NCBI GenBank assembly: GCA_030248215.1
Contig: JASANG010003494.1
Location: 1 to 64,000, forward strand
From: Enoplolaimus lenunculus
Lineage: Eukaryota; Nematoda; Enoplea; Enoplida; Thoracostomopsidae
Direction: 5' to 3'
DNA: 64,000 nucleotides
The translations under genes and the position numbers were made by a program. This document shows positions 12,401 through 27,400 of this stretch, in pieces. The notes beneath the pieces were generated by a model that had not been told where the DNA came from, made no database searches, and saw only the letters and a program-made list of their open reading frames with translations. The stretch's first letter is position 1; every line of letters begins with the position of its first letter.

Positions 12401-15400
12401 CTGTACTATAGCTTCGGGTCGCGGCTAAATGCAGGCAATAACTTTAAGGGCCACAAAAGGATGTCTCATTCTCGTATACACTTTCCCTCACACGATAAAT
12501 GCTTAGGCTTAAGCTTAGGCTTCATTAGGTAATGTTTAGGTAAAGGTTTATGCTTAGGTACCTAAGCGTTTTGCCTAAAGTTACTGTAGAGTCCCAAACA
12601 AGGCGATCGACTGATATTGATTTTGTCTCGCGAGAATATATCGACTATCATTCGGTTGCGGACTGTTATTCATTCTTAATTTATCCCATGTTGGTTGCAC
12701 GGCCGTCCGCACGCGGGGGGGGGTGGGCATCTGGACCCGTGCCCGGCCAAATTTGGCTAGTGCCCCTCAAATTGACTCGGCCTAAAAGTAAACAATGTTA
12801 AGTTGCAATTGTACGGACGCCCCAAAATTATTCGGTGCCTTCCAAACATAATTTTCTGCGGACGCCCCTGGTTGTTTGACGCAACACCATTCTTTTTTGT
12901 ATTAGTTCTTTGGCGGAGGTACGGAATCTGGGCTCCCTAGGAATTTAACAAAAAGTGGCCTATCCCATAGATCTCGACGAGCTGAGTTCAACGGTACCAC
13001 ATTTATGGTAGCATGATCAACGGTTCAAAAGTTATGGCCCTCGAAATTACAGTGTAAACACGCAGAGATTGGAACAAAAATATCTATCATTAACCTGTTC
13101 GTAAAGCATAAGCTTTACCAGGTTTATTCGTTTAACAAATATGGTTGGCGTTTGTACATGTCTTATATAGCTAAAAGTTGAAGTTTGAAGGACCATAACT
13201 TTTGAACCGGGGAACCCACAGCCTTCAAAAGGGTACTACTGAAGCGCGTCGAAATCTATAAAATAAACTGTTTTTCATTCAATTCCTACAGGAGTCCGTA
13301 TTCAGTACATCCGCCCTTTCTTTTGTGTAGAACAGACTTGCTCCGAAGCATTTTTGTTGAATATCATGCCTGTTGAAATTTTTTCTACATTTTATAAAGT
13401 TTATAACAGTTGTCTGACTGTCTGATACATATTTGAACAGTCTAAGCCATTGTTCGGCCTTAGTTTCTTTGATGGACTCTAAAATTGGGACTTAAGTAAT
13501 CTATCTACTAACGGATTCTCAGTGGCGGATCCAGGGTGTCAAAATGGTGGGCCAAAATTTCACAGGTAATAAACTTACTTTTGACCCGCACACAAACCAC
13601 GAATTATTGTCATAAAATTGCTATATAATTTTTGTCGAGATGCTGTTGGGGGGGCCCACGGCCGGGGTGGCCCCCCATAGATCCGCCATTGCGGATTCTA
13701 ATACGCTGTCCACTAGTGCTAACTCCTATTGATTGCAACTCAAACCAAATACCCATTCTTACACCCTATCATCTTCGGGTTATTACAGTAAGCCTTTTCG
13801 TAAGCCTAAATTTAAGCAGCCATTTCTCATAATTTACAAGCGGACTAAAACTTTTCGAGGGGTTTAAAAAATTTTCATATGGAGCGAAGCCACATACCCA
13901 CCTGTTGTCGATTACGGGGGGGCATGCCTTAAACTCAGGATTACTGTAATCAATAGTTAATCGTTTTCGTAATGAAAAAAACGAGTCTCTGTTTTAGGTG
14001 CCGCCTTTACGCAGTCGGGTTGGTTCAGTGACAGCAAATTTGGCCAATTTAGACGACGAATTGGAATTGTCTTACGATACAGATTGCATTGCAAAATGTG
14101 CAACCTCAACTCCTGCAGGTAAACTCAAAGTATTCGGAAGGAGGGATGATTAACAACAGATTTAGCGAGAGTCGTCGCGTTATCTTTTTAGTGTTTGATT
14201 TCGGTTTCTTTGATATTTCCGCTCTCCGACACTTCGTTCATACATTTAATGTTTTGGCTGAAGCAAAAGCCGTAGGCTCATCTTAGACGTTAGCAGAAGC
14301 GTAAGCATAGGTTTAGCCTTTATGCTTGGTGAAGCCTGAAGCATTTTCTAAACCAAACTCGAAGCCTAAAGCCTAAACTAGGCCCGTAGCCAGCTCACCA
14401 TGCTAGGGGGCTAAAATTTTCTAGGAAGGGCAATTCATGGGTTTTTAGTGACTTGCAAGCAAGGTTGAAAATTTTCTGGGGAGGCCAAAATTTTTCCAGG
14501 GGGGGCTGACCCCCCCTGGCTACGAGCCCTACCTAAACCCTACAAGCCGGAATGTCTTAAAATTTTCGATGTACACGGCCGCAACTAATGGCTATTTGCA
14601 GTGTATTTTTTAAGCTTGTATTTCGCGACAACGAAAACTTCCAAAATTCCACTCAAAGTAGTATAAAAAATACTCACTCAAGGACATGTATTCTCATTAT
14701 GTGTGTAGCACCTATCACCAGTTCGTGATTGGTCTTTAAACTTTCGAACCAGTGCCTGGGAAAGATCAAAATTCAGCACTTTTTTCGAATACAATTTACT
14801 TTACTACTGTACCAATTTAGAGTTCAACAACTGCGATAGTTATTGAGTTTCATAACTTATTTCTAACTGATGGTAGTTGTTATACACATTTGAGAATACT
14901 GGCCAAGCACACAACTTTTATAAATAACCAACAATTTCCATATCGTTAGTGCCGGAGCTGAAAATGGATGTTCTGCCGGAACCAAAGGCAAACCTGCGGA
15001 TGTAATCTGTTAAAATTCGTAGAAAGAAGATTATATTCCGCACCTTCAAACCGTTCAAGCACCCGCGCCGTAGAGAGTAAGAGCCACAGGGCTCAACGTC
15101 AGCAGCAAATTTTGTTGCCTCTCTAAGCATTGACGAAGGCAGTGTTTTGGAAAGAGGAATACACAAGTTATTACATTCTATAAGAATTTCGAAGGGCGGC
15201 GTTTTGTGTTCAAAACTGAAACCGTGTCTAAAAACTGTGCATAAAAATTCCGTAGGGGGAATTGACCCTTGACACTCCAGCTTCAAGCTACACCCCAAAC
15301 CAATCTCTGGGCCCTTTAGCAGAGGTGAAACAAGCGCCTTGCAACCGAATTGAGCTAGAAGCCAGACGCCATTGCTTTAATTTGCTTGGATTCGGTGCGT

Positions 15401-18400
15401 GAGTCCAAAATTGCCCTTAGATCCGCATATGCCTTTATATTAAATGTCCATCGGCATATTTCATTGACACCTCTAATGCCAGCGCTAGAGGTATGTACTG
15501 AAGAAATTTCGTGACCGAAGCAAGCCACAATATGTTTTACCAAGAGTGAATAATCCCTATTTAACATGATTGTGCAACTGGGCACATTCTGTGTAAAAAT
15601 GAATATACCCGGCACGCGCTGCGTTCTTGCCCTAGCCCCCTTTATTTAGAGGGAAGTACAACCAGTGAGAACCAAGGCACTTTATGTACGCGGCGTCAAA
15701 CATGCTCCCCTTACACCCGGTGGCACATTGGGTACCATGCGGGACCCCAAGAGTTGCACACCCTTGTCATTATCCACTCTTGGTTACGCAGTCATCTTTC
15801 ACTTTCGGCTGCCCCATGCAGTTAATCGTGCAAAACCATCACAGTTCGATATGCTAGAACTAACGCATAAAACCAGCTGTTTAACACAATTTGGAAAGAA
15901 ACACACAAAAATGAATAACACTGGTGTGGCAAATATTTTAGTCGTCATATATTAAATTACTGCAACGTTTGTTAATTGTCTCTGGTTCCTCTGCATTCGT
16001 ATAAATCTTTCGCCTTTTACTAAAGATTTCCGTGCAGAGGAGCAATTATGAGTTTTATCTATCTTTGGGGCCCTTTCTTGAAGGGCAAATAGAAAGGCAA
16101 AGTGAAACGATGGTGTAGATGTTTCGCAAACTTATTTAATATGCGAAAAGGAGGGTTTGTATCAACGTTTCACAAGTTTATTTACTAAAGATTTCCGTGC
16201 AGAGGAGCAATTATGAGTGTAATCTATCTTTGGGGCCCTTCCTTGAAGGGCAAATAGAACGTTAACACAAAGGATAGCAAAGACGTTTCCTAGTTTATGT
16301 AATACGCGAAGAAGAGGAGTTGTATTAACGTTTCACTAGTTTATTGCTACCATAGTGACCCGAATAAGAGAGGAAATGTATAATCAAAGTCGGGTATTTT
16401 GGGTCGCGAACAACTGGAATTTATTTGCTTAGTTAGAATCCGTAAATAAAATTCAAATTTATTAATTAATTGTCTACAAGCGTCAATTGCCATAATTGGA
16501 TTACGTAAATGCTTCCTGAACCAAATTTATTTCAGTACAAAATTTTATTTATCACTCAAAGTAGCAATGTTGCCTATATTCGTACCAGCATACTTCAGTC
16601 TTTAAAGGTAGGTATATTCCAAAACTTGAACCGCAGAAATGACCGGCGAAAATAATGTGGAGGGAGTACAGTCGGAATAAGTTATAACTGGACAGGGACG
16701 TATACGAGTGCGATAGGGTAACTATATCCCCCCAAATTCGTAGACAGATTCGAAAAAGTCACTTTTATAAGGTTGTGAAATAATTGTGAGAGAGCAATGG
16801 CGGATCCATGGTGGGCCCACCCCGGCCGTGCCCCCCTCCCAACAGCATCTCGACAAAAATTCTATAGCAATTTTGTGACAATAGTTCGTGGTTTGTGTAT
16901 GGGTCAAAAGTAAGTTTATTACCTGTGAAATTTTGGCCCCCCCATTTTGAGATCCTGGATCCGCCACTGTGAGAGAGCTCATAAAATTTTTTTCCCGTTT
17001 CGCAATACTTAGACTAAATTATCCCACCGAAATTAAATCTTGACTACACCTGTGAATTTGATTGAAAAATCAAGAAAAAAGACAACCCGAATCCGAATAA
17101 CGCGGAATGTACCCTCTAGAGAGGTGTAATAGATATCAAGTATTCACCCTCTTTTTCAGGTCATTGCAGTACAAAAAGTTAAGTCTCTTATTCGGGTCAT
17201 TACAGTAAAAAAGTTAAGTTTGAAATTTTGTATTCCAATTTGAAGATTGCAATACCATGCTACTTTGAGGAGCGAACCATTTTTTCACGGGACTATAATA
17301 CAGTAAGCGTAACCTTCTGACTTATTTTTTTGCTTAGGTTTAGGCTTATGAATACTTATGCTTATACTACAATTACGCCCATCAAAGTATATAACATTGG
17401 CTGCAAATATTAAACTTGATGGAAAGTACGTTTGAAATATCGGTCATTTACGTTATCCCACCAGCCCGCGTTTGTCCAAAAATGGTTTGATTTTGAAAAT
17501 TTTCACATGTTTGAGCTTCTCATTATCTCCTGTGATCATTCTACGCCACAATTGGGATTTTTGAAAAATTCAAATTGAGGCGTGGAATGGTTAGGGAAGG
17601 TCGTGAAAAGGTCGAATATGTAAAAATTTTTTAAATCCAACGATTTTTGGACAAACAAAGGCTACGAGAAAAATAACAGAAAAGACCTTTGAATATAAAT
17701 GTTTCACTGCGCGAGAACACGCAAGAAAGCCAAAAATACGTTCTAACAAATTTGGAACTAATCAAAGGCATATACAAGTGTATGGGTAGACGGTATATCG
17801 CATTTCTAACTAGAAATTTCTAGAAATACAGGAAACAGTCCTCTTAACAAACTTCAGAATAACATTCAATACAGCCTGGCTGCTAAGGAAATGGCCGTTG
17901 TCCCCAAAGACCCAACTTTTGAACGTGTGTATGTATATTATTTTGAGTTGCCTGTTCGTTACAATGTCAGCCATTCAGAATCAACGTAAACGCGAAACCT
18001 AAATTTGGCCATTTTTTGGGTTCACTGTGAAACCAAAGATACATCCGACAAAACCAGCTACGGTGACTTTGACCATTGTAAAGAACAGGGGCGAAACAAT
18101 ATTATAAGCATATTCCTAAGCCTAAACCTAAGAATAAGCCTAAGCGTAAGAATGAGCATATTCGTATAAGCGTAAGCCTAAGCCAAGCAGAAAAAATAGT
18201 CTAGAACTTTAGCTTACTCGTTTCTAGTACCACAAAAAACGTTCCGCCCCTGATCTTTACATGAGCTGTGACTTATAATTAGAGCGATAAAATGTGTCGC
18301 GTTTGGCGTTGATTACCTTTTTTTCTACCATATGTAATATTATTTAGCATTTCTCCTTCAAATCGAGTACGTAGCCAAGGGGCCCAGGGAAAACTCAGTC

Positions 18401-21400
18401 AACCCACCTGGAAAAATTTTCACCCTTGTACAAAATTTTCAAAAGTCATTGAAAACCCCTGTATGCCCCTCCTGAAAAAATTTTAGCCCCACCCCCGTAG
18501 CACGGTGAGCTGGCTACGGGTCTGCTTCAAATGCTGCAATTTATATAAATATTGAGTTTCGTAACATCTCAATATGTTCATAGCAGCTTCTGTTTGTCGT
18601 GTCGTAACCCTTACTAAATACCACAATTAACATCTGTTTATCTGGTCTTCATATCAGACCTTTTGTAATATGCTGCCTTTACTAAGTTCAAAGGATGCTC
18701 CGCATATCGCATCATTGGCCAATTTTTATCTGAGGATAGTGACAGTGATAAAACATATTCCCTAGCCTAAAAGCCTCAGCGTAAAGATAAGCTTATAACT
18801 ATGCCTAAACCTAAACAAAATAGAATTTTGCGTGAACTGAAGCCGGCGGTGAAATGATTAGTACGAAGTTGAATTTGCTAATTTTAACAAGGTATCGAAG
18901 TTATTCGTGGTATGATGGCGAATTCGAACACACAAAAGGTAACAAAGAAATCCAGTTTAAATTCGGCCTATTTTGAACGAATCAGTTTGTTGTATAAAGT
19001 TGTTAATTGTAATCGAATTAGTAGTATACGCCAAAACAATTCATTGAATATATATAATCCAATAAAGTGTCGCATCAGAAGGATAAAACCACTTACAATA
19101 ATTAGAGATTTCGGTCGAAACGTAGAAAACTATTGAGATCAACTTTAAAAGCAAAAGTGATTTAAAATTTTTTGCCATTTTTTGCACAGATAACATTTAT
19201 CCTATATTTTGGCTTCGCCCAAAATACGTAATTAAAGCGTTTCCGCTAGATTATACAACCTGTATGACGCCAGTCAATGAGTTTATAAACATTATAAACC
19301 GATAAATGGTTTACAACCCGAATTATTAAATTGACAATATCATACAGCCTGTATGGCGATAGTTAATGAATGCATAAACAGTCTTATATAATCACAAACC
19401 GTTTAAAACCGGAAGTATAAAATCGTCAAGATGTATACAGTCTGTATGGCACGAATGATGAATGTATAAACAGAGAAGTATTTGATAGCTGGAAACATGA
19501 ACTTGTTGCGTACATTGGGCTCCCGCAGATTTTTGGTTTTATTACAATTTCTCATTGACAGAGGCGTATAGAATGAGGGAGAAGACGGAGCGGCCTCAAA
19601 ATCGAAAAGTAAGCCAATGTATAGGACAGCGCCATCACGCTCATATAAGCATATTTCTCAGCTTAAGCCTAAGCCTCAGCGTAAGGCTAAGCCAATGCCT
19701 AAGCATAAAAATGTCGGAAGCTTACTCTGTTGCAATTAAATTTGAGCATTGGCTAATAGGCTAATTAAGCTTCGCCGTAGCTTAGGTTTTTGCAGGTTAG
19801 GTGCTTCCATTTAGCTTTAATAGTTTGCGTAAATATTTCAGTGCATAAAAACGTATTAAAAATATACTCAATTCAAGGTCGAACTTCTGTATTTGATATT
19901 AATTTTTCACCAGTTTTACCCCTTCAACTGCAACCTGTTTTAGTGCTTTAGAGCTAGAGCCATTGCACAAAAACTTCAGCTGGAAGTTCTCGCTACAAAA
20001 ACTTGCACCCACTCTAGCGGACACAAGTCGGACATTCAGGACTATGATCGCCAACGGGGACCAAAACCAAAATTTTAAGCTTTACTGGCGAGAGTCGCCT
20101 GACTTTAGCCAAATGCATGGAGTCCCATCCGCTTAACAGAACATTTATGGATGACGTGACAAATCCTTTTTCGAGTGGGACACCAAAAAATTTCGAGTTC
20201 CTCTTTGTTGTCACACGAGACGAGTTAAAGCGGCCGGCGTGGCAAACCCATCAGGACGAGCAATATGGGCACCAATCCACAATAACGTAATGGCGCGCCA
20301 TTGCAAACGACAAACAAGACGTGACAAACCTACTGTGACACGCTTAAAGGCGTTATTCAATTCCGTGAAGGAGGGACTACCAGTTTGGGGGTCACATTCT
20401 TTGGTGCGTCAGTTCAAGACATGGGAAAAGTAGAAAAACATTTTTGCAGATTGCGAATCCCTATTACCGCTTATGTATACAGTTTGTGATTGCAGTACAG
20501 CAGGTGACGACGGTCTATCGATGCTGAAACTATTATTCATGGAATGACCCAACACTGAGGTGCTGTTAGATATCTAGCACATAATGAGGCAACCAGCACT
20601 AGCCTGTTGTCCGGAGTCCCATCCGCTTTACAGAAGATTTATAAATGGCGTGAGAAATTTGATTTTTGAGTGAGACCCCCAAGATTTCGAGCACCTCTTG
20701 ATGTAGCATTCTAGACTGTAAACTTTCCTCAAACCTTAAGTCCCACATGTTTCATTCAATCAGGAGCAGTAGCGAAAAAAAGATTCTTCTTACTAAAATA
20801 CAAAGCTGTGTTAGAATTAGAATTATGCAATAACCACACAAAGTTACCTAAACATTGCATATTGCTTTATCTAGTGATAATTCTACGTTATTTCGTGTAG
20901 AGCTCTTATCGAAACATTTGCTGCGGATCTTGTGGAAATTGAACCCTGGCGTACGGATATCCGACCCGCTGCCCTAGCCCCTGAGCTACACAGGCATGCA
21001 AACTTTTCGCTACAGTGGCTATATATACCATAAGTTTGGTACTGCAATAGACGTACGTGTATGAATGCGCCGCGAAACCGTTTGAACTGGATGCCATCTT
21101 TCACATTCCCCAACCGATTCTGCTAAGTAATTCAGCTAATCAGTATTATATTGAGACTTTTACAAAAAATTTTCTGTGGACGCCGTGCGAATCCAACCCA
21201 CGCAGTACCGATTACCGGACCGCTGCTGTAGCCACTGAGCTACGCAGCCATGCAAACTTTTCGTAACTGTGGCTCTATATACCGTAAGTTTGGTAGTACA
21301 AATGAGTATTTGACTACGTCTCTGAACCGTATGTACTGGAGAGCGTTTCTCGCATTTCGCAACCGATCCCGCTAAGTTCTATGTTAAGCAGTACGATATA

Positions 21401-24400
21401 AATATTCACTGGTCGAGTGTTGCCGGAACTTTATTTTTAATTTAAAACGCGCACCCAAAAGCTTAGAACTACTGTGTAATTGATTATCTGCTTTTAGTTT
21501 TGGTAAACTGGAATTTAACGAAAATCGCTGCATAGAGCGCAATTCACGGCGTGGTTCCATTTCCGGTGATTATTTAATTTTGACTCTTGGCTGCAGTTAA
21601 TAGATCACGTGAATCATGTCAAAAATACAAAACGCTTTTTTGATGCACGCTGAACAGCGTTTATTGTCGCGTTCGTACATGTTACGATTAAAGCCGTCGT
21701 AAAATTCCGGGAAAGCAAGTGACAAAGCTACTGTGACACACTTATAGGCGTTATTCAATTCCGTGATGGAGGGACAAAGAGATTGGGAGTCACAATCTTT
21801 GGTTCGTCAATTCAAGACATATAGCAGAAGTAGAAAAACTTGTTTTCTGCGTGCAAGACCCGCCGTAGATTGCGAATTCCTATCACCCCTTATTTACACA
21901 GTTTGCGATTGCAGTACAACAGGTGAGAATGAACAATCAAAGCTGAAACAACTATTCATTGAATGGTCGAACACTATGTTGTGGTTGGATATCTGGCACT
22001 AAATGAGGCATCCAGCACTAGCCTGTTGTACGGAGTCCCATCCGCTTTACGGAATATTTATGAATGGCGTGGCAAATTTGATTTTTAAGTAAATACAAAA
22101 GCATTCGTTATAGAATACTCAACAGTCCGTTATTGGAAGAAACAAACCTGCTACTGCTTCCAATCAATAAAGTAACCACCTTTAAATGGTACAGAAATAG
22201 GTGCTGCTGTGACGAGATCAAAACTCTTTTACAAGGTCTCACTATACCTATGCCACCAATAGTAAGCAGCGAACCATTACCAACGGCTCATATTTTGCCG
22301 CCTCAACCAAAGCAGCCTGCTCATCAAACAATCTCTATTGTAGAGCTTCGATTGCAACTGCGTACTTGCGCTGAAACGGCTCCTGCTGCCTACGCATAGC
22401 GATAGGTTTAAGCTTATATAGTACGCTTATACTAATGTTACGGCCTGTTTATATATTGCCCGGTGAAACACATTGTAATATCGTTATGTATCGCATTGCC
22501 TATATAAGCTGTCTAATGTCTGTAGGGTACACAGGCTCGTAGCCAGCGCAACTTGCTAGGGGCTGAATATTTTTCAATGCTAGGGAGGTTAAAAAATTTT
22601 TAGGAGAGGCATATAAGGGTTTTTGTTGACTTGCGAGTTTGAAAATTTTATAGAGGGCCCAAATGTTTCCAGCGTAGACTAGCCCCCCTGTTATCCTATG
22701 GCTACAGGCCCGACTGTTTCTTTGCGGACCACAATAAAAAACTTAAATTTTAGACATTTTTCGTAACGCTTCTTATGCTTAGGAGTATGACGCTTAGGTG
22801 TAGATAGGTTTATTCTTTCGTTTAGGCAAGGCTAAAGCTTAGGAATGTGCTTGTAGCAATGTCGTCGCCCTGTTCTATACATTGGCCGCTGAAACAGGCT
22901 TGAAGTTCGTGTGTGCTAAACGTGTTCATATATGATTTCTATAGCAAGCATGTTTAATCACTATACGTACTTAAATACGTGTTGATTTGTTTATATCTTC
23001 AACACAAACCAGAGTACATGACATCTTCATTTAATATTTTTAACAAATAATCTCTAGGGCAAAACTTTGTTTTGCCCTCAACTTTTCACCCCATTTACCC
23101 CCTGGCAGCGAAAAATGTTCCCGAGCTTCATCCTCCTGCGGAGAACAATCTTCGCTAGAAATTGAGACATTTGAATCAACTTGCTTTATGCTAGCCAGTC
23201 ATAAAGCTCAATATTGAAACTGTTAGTATTTTGCCAAAAAATTGAAATAAATAATGTTATCTGATTTGTTAAAATTCAAAATTTCAAACAAACCATCCAA
23301 CAATTGGTTGCATATTAAGGGTGTTCATATTGGTAGTAGACTTGTTTACATATTGGTAGTAGACGTGTATACCTATTGGTAGTATGCGCGTCTGCGGAAG
23401 CAGATCAACGTGGAGAGGCCGCTGTACAGATCAGGCGTGGACCGTTTATCCACTGGGCTGCAATCGAGTAACCTAAGCTTTAGACTACTTTTTCCTTAGG
23501 CTCAGGCTTAGGCTTAAGAAAACAAGTTTATAATATTGTTACGGTCCCTATATTACACGATGCGAAGTTTACCCCTGCGAATAAGTGTTCCTAAGCTATA
23601 ACCAATAATTTGCTTTCGACCCTATGTAATAAATTTATACGCAATTAAATGTTGCTTTCACGGTTATATTTTTGGATTTAATGTTGTACGTAAGGACTTG
23701 TTGAGCGCATAAAAAGCAAGCCCGTAGCCAGCTTATGTTGCTAGGGGGCAAAATATTTTCGGAATGGGGAATACAGGAGTTTTCTGCAGGCCTGAACTGT
23801 TGGTTGTCGAATAAGCAAATACCCTTCGGGCCACTTACTTGTACTACCCAACTCTGAGATGCGGGTCTATATCACTGTGTTGCATTAGCAAAATCTGTAA
23901 CGCTTAAAATAACTAGAGTTTATCTGTCCCTTCCTTGGCTACAGGCCCAATGAAAAGGTGCCACAAATAAACTGAATTCAAGGCGCCAATTTTGTATTTT
24001 ATCTTAATTTATTACTCATTTAACCCCTTTACTACAACAAGTTTTAAACAAATCAGCTGCAGCTGTCGCTGCAGAAAATTGCACTCGCTGATAGACTCAA
24101 GCGGGACAGCCAAATGTAGGCCAAAATCACTCTTCTGGGCCAAAAACGTTCATTTTGGAACACATTTAGATATCAAGCTTTGAGCAAAAGAACCTATTTT
24201 TGCGTAGATTATATTTCTGGAATATTGATTTTAGGCCAAAAATGACCCGTTTTGACCAAAAAAATCCATTTTAAAAGACATTTATCTAACAAGCGTTGAG
24301 CAAAACGTCCTCGTTTTTGGTATATTTCATTTCTGGGAAAAATTCTTTGCCAAAAATTACCCTTTTTGGCAAAATAATCCATTTTGAAAGACATTTAGCT

Positions 24401-27400
24401 AACAAGCGTTGAGCAAAACGTCCTCGTTTTTAGTATATTTCATTTCTGGGATAAAATTTTTTGGCCAAAATGACGCTTTTGTCCAATGATCACCCGTATT
24501 GGCCATAAAGACCTATTTTGACCAAAAAATCTTTTTTGGTAGATATATTAGAGTTTTACAATTACCTAAAATGCCTCCTAAACAGAGTTTATCAAAGACT
24601 GAGCGGCGAAATCGATTGCGCTTATTGAATTCCATCCAGGTTAAGCTCCTCCGCCTCGGTCAAATGGGCGCTGATGACGGTCGAGATTGATCGATGTCCG
24701 TGGTTTAAGGCAAAATGAAGTCTTTCTGGCGAGCAATTTGCGTGTACTTTCAAGTTTCACGAACCTCAAACAATAGCAACCGCATAACAGCTTGTTACGA
24801 AGCCGCTTTCTTTGTCATTTACATCAACACTGCCAATGATTATACAGCCATCTGATAACAGCCAAAGTACAGGTGCCACCGTGGAAACGCCTAGTGTGGA
24901 AACGTCGACTGCCAGTTTCTATGCAGAGGTTGACTTAGTTGCTGAAAAAAGGCAACTACAACCGTTGCTGAAAAATTGCAATCGCATCCAATTGACTTTA
25001 CAATCATGTGACGCTAGCAATGAATGTTAAGATCTGTTATAATTTGGCCGCAAAATACATACGCTGGTTGCGGTGTGAAATACATTCTATTGCGTTCTAG
25101 AACGTTGGGAAATAATCCAATTGCGTTGCGAATAAACATAGAATTGCATAGCGACACTTATTTGCAATTATCAATGGCTTGGCCTCCGACACCAGCATGC
25201 GAAGAAGTCAGTCGGTTGAAAGATCTGCCGCCTGCAAATGTTTCCTTTTAACGCATGCTCGCGATGTCTTGAACCGCTTCGATTTACTAAAAGCCGCAGC
25301 GACGACGTTTTGCTATGGCTCGGTCTTGTAGATTGATTCCACGAAAAAATACAAAGAAACTTAAAGGCCATGGTGTTTGATCAGCAAACTGGGCTATAAG
25401 CATTGGAAATGTACGCGGGAAATACTTGAACGCGCCTTAACGACATCTGAGAGCATAGGATCGCTGCGACCAATGGCGGAAGGTTTGCTACAGCGCTTTC
25501 AGTGAGCCAACAATCCTCCACCACCGCTTATTTACACAAATCGTGATTACTGCACGGCAAGTGAACACGGTCAATCAGAGCTCAAAAAATTATTAATTGA
25601 ATGGCCGAATATCGAGGTGTAGTTGGATATCTGGCACTACGAAACGTTGCCGGCTTTAGCCTATTGAACGGATTTCCATCCGCTTTAGGGAACATTCGTG
25701 AATGGTGCGACAAATGCTATTTTCGAGTGGGTTAACGAGAATTTCGAGCGCCTTCTTACTGTCAAGCGACAAGAGTTGATAGCGGCCGGCACGGAACAAG
25801 CAATATGGACCACAATTATCAAAAACAGAATGGCGCGCCATTGTAAGCGACAAACAAGAGCGGGCAAAACTACTGTGGCACAACAGGCGGAACAGAAAAA
25901 ACACGTTCCCTGCATACAAGACCCGCCAGAGAGTGTGCTGTATGAACAAATTGTCACTATGACAAAACATGGTGTCAGTTTGTACATATATCGTTGCGCG
26001 AGAGGTTTGATGTCATTAGAAGATTTCTACGTTCATCTCAACTAATTTATTCCAGGCACAACGGTCACTATGTTAATAACTTTCAGGCATATCTTCTGGA
26101 AGAAATAACGATGTGGAATGCCGATCGAGCTGCGGCCGCAGCAACACTATCAACATCTAGGCGGCACTCATATGATATCAAGCTGTAGGATAACCCGGAA
26201 TCTCCAATTCCAGGCTACGTTAAGCCTGCTGTATGTTCTGGCAAACTATTTGGTGTCGACTATATGTTGAAACATCAGGATATGACATTGCTCACAGACA
26301 AAGATTATTTAGATCATCGTGTTGAAGAAGGAAACGACGAAGTCGTTGCCGATATAACGGAGACCAGCTGACAAAAAGATGATCTCACAGTCTCGGTCAA
26401 GTTGACGATGAAGGACAACAGGATTCGATCGCCGCAGATAATTACTGTTTCCAGGCTGTAGCTTTCGAATTTATACAAAGATTAGCAGTCCAGCCGCAGA
26501 GATTGCTAATATTAGCGCTTGTATCAATACCTCGATTATTACCACGAGAACCCAAAGAATTTCGAACCAAGGTACAAAGAACAAAAGGATTGATGCAAAC
26601 ATAAAGCGGGCAGGTCATGCAGATAAAGGCTGTCAAACGATGTTTTATTACTGGTGGGCAACCAGCTTTTTTGCCATCGCATAACCGCATAACAGAGGCG
26701 ATGTGTGTCAAACTGACTGATAGTACTCATTTACATAAAAGATTCTCGAGACCTAAAGAGCCGCATATATCGCGATGGAAGCTTATTTTAAGCAAATACA
26801 ACAACATTCGTTATAGAATACTCAACAGTGCACTATTTGAAGAAACAATCCTGCAGTTGCTTCAAAAATAGGTGCCGCTGCGACAAAATCAAAACTTTTT
26901 TTACAAGATCTCGCTGTACCTAAACTACCAACAGTAAACAGCGAACAAGAACCAACGACTCAAATTTTGCCACCTTAACCGAAGCAGCCCGCTCACCAAA
27001 CAATCTCTAACTACGTTCTTACGCTTAAATGGCTCCTGCTGCGTTGTTGGCCACGGTACATCAGCAGCAACTAGAAGTTCAATTCAGAGATGCTCCAAAG
27101 GTACACACAAGTCCTGAAAGTGTAAGTGGGCAACAACAAACTGCTTCAATAGCCTCCACAACTGTTTCGTCTCATTTTTCCCGGACAACCAAAAGGCGTA
27201 GACGTAAGGAACATCTCGAGGGCAGTGCGTTGTGCCGAAGACCTCAGAAAGCAATATAAATGCAAAAATACGGTTAAGCAGCTTCTCATGAAACCAGACA
27301 TTCGCGGTATTCCGTAAAAATGAAGGCAGCCAGAGAGGCAAAAAAAGCAAAATTGACGTAAGAATGCACATGGAGAATTAAGTACACAGACAAAATTGTA

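Noticed and set aside
14918-15615. Minus-strand frames of 126 and 86 codons
   Set aside because: No recognisable motif, no plausible splice partners, and repeat-derived ends nearby; I could not support a gene.
18912-19136. Plus-strand 74-codon frame
   Set aside because: Lys/Asn-rich composition expected of AT-rich DNA; no family resemblance or context.
20928-21249. Two functional tRNA genes
   Set aside because: A- and B-box-like motifs exist, but acceptor and anticodon stems pair poorly.
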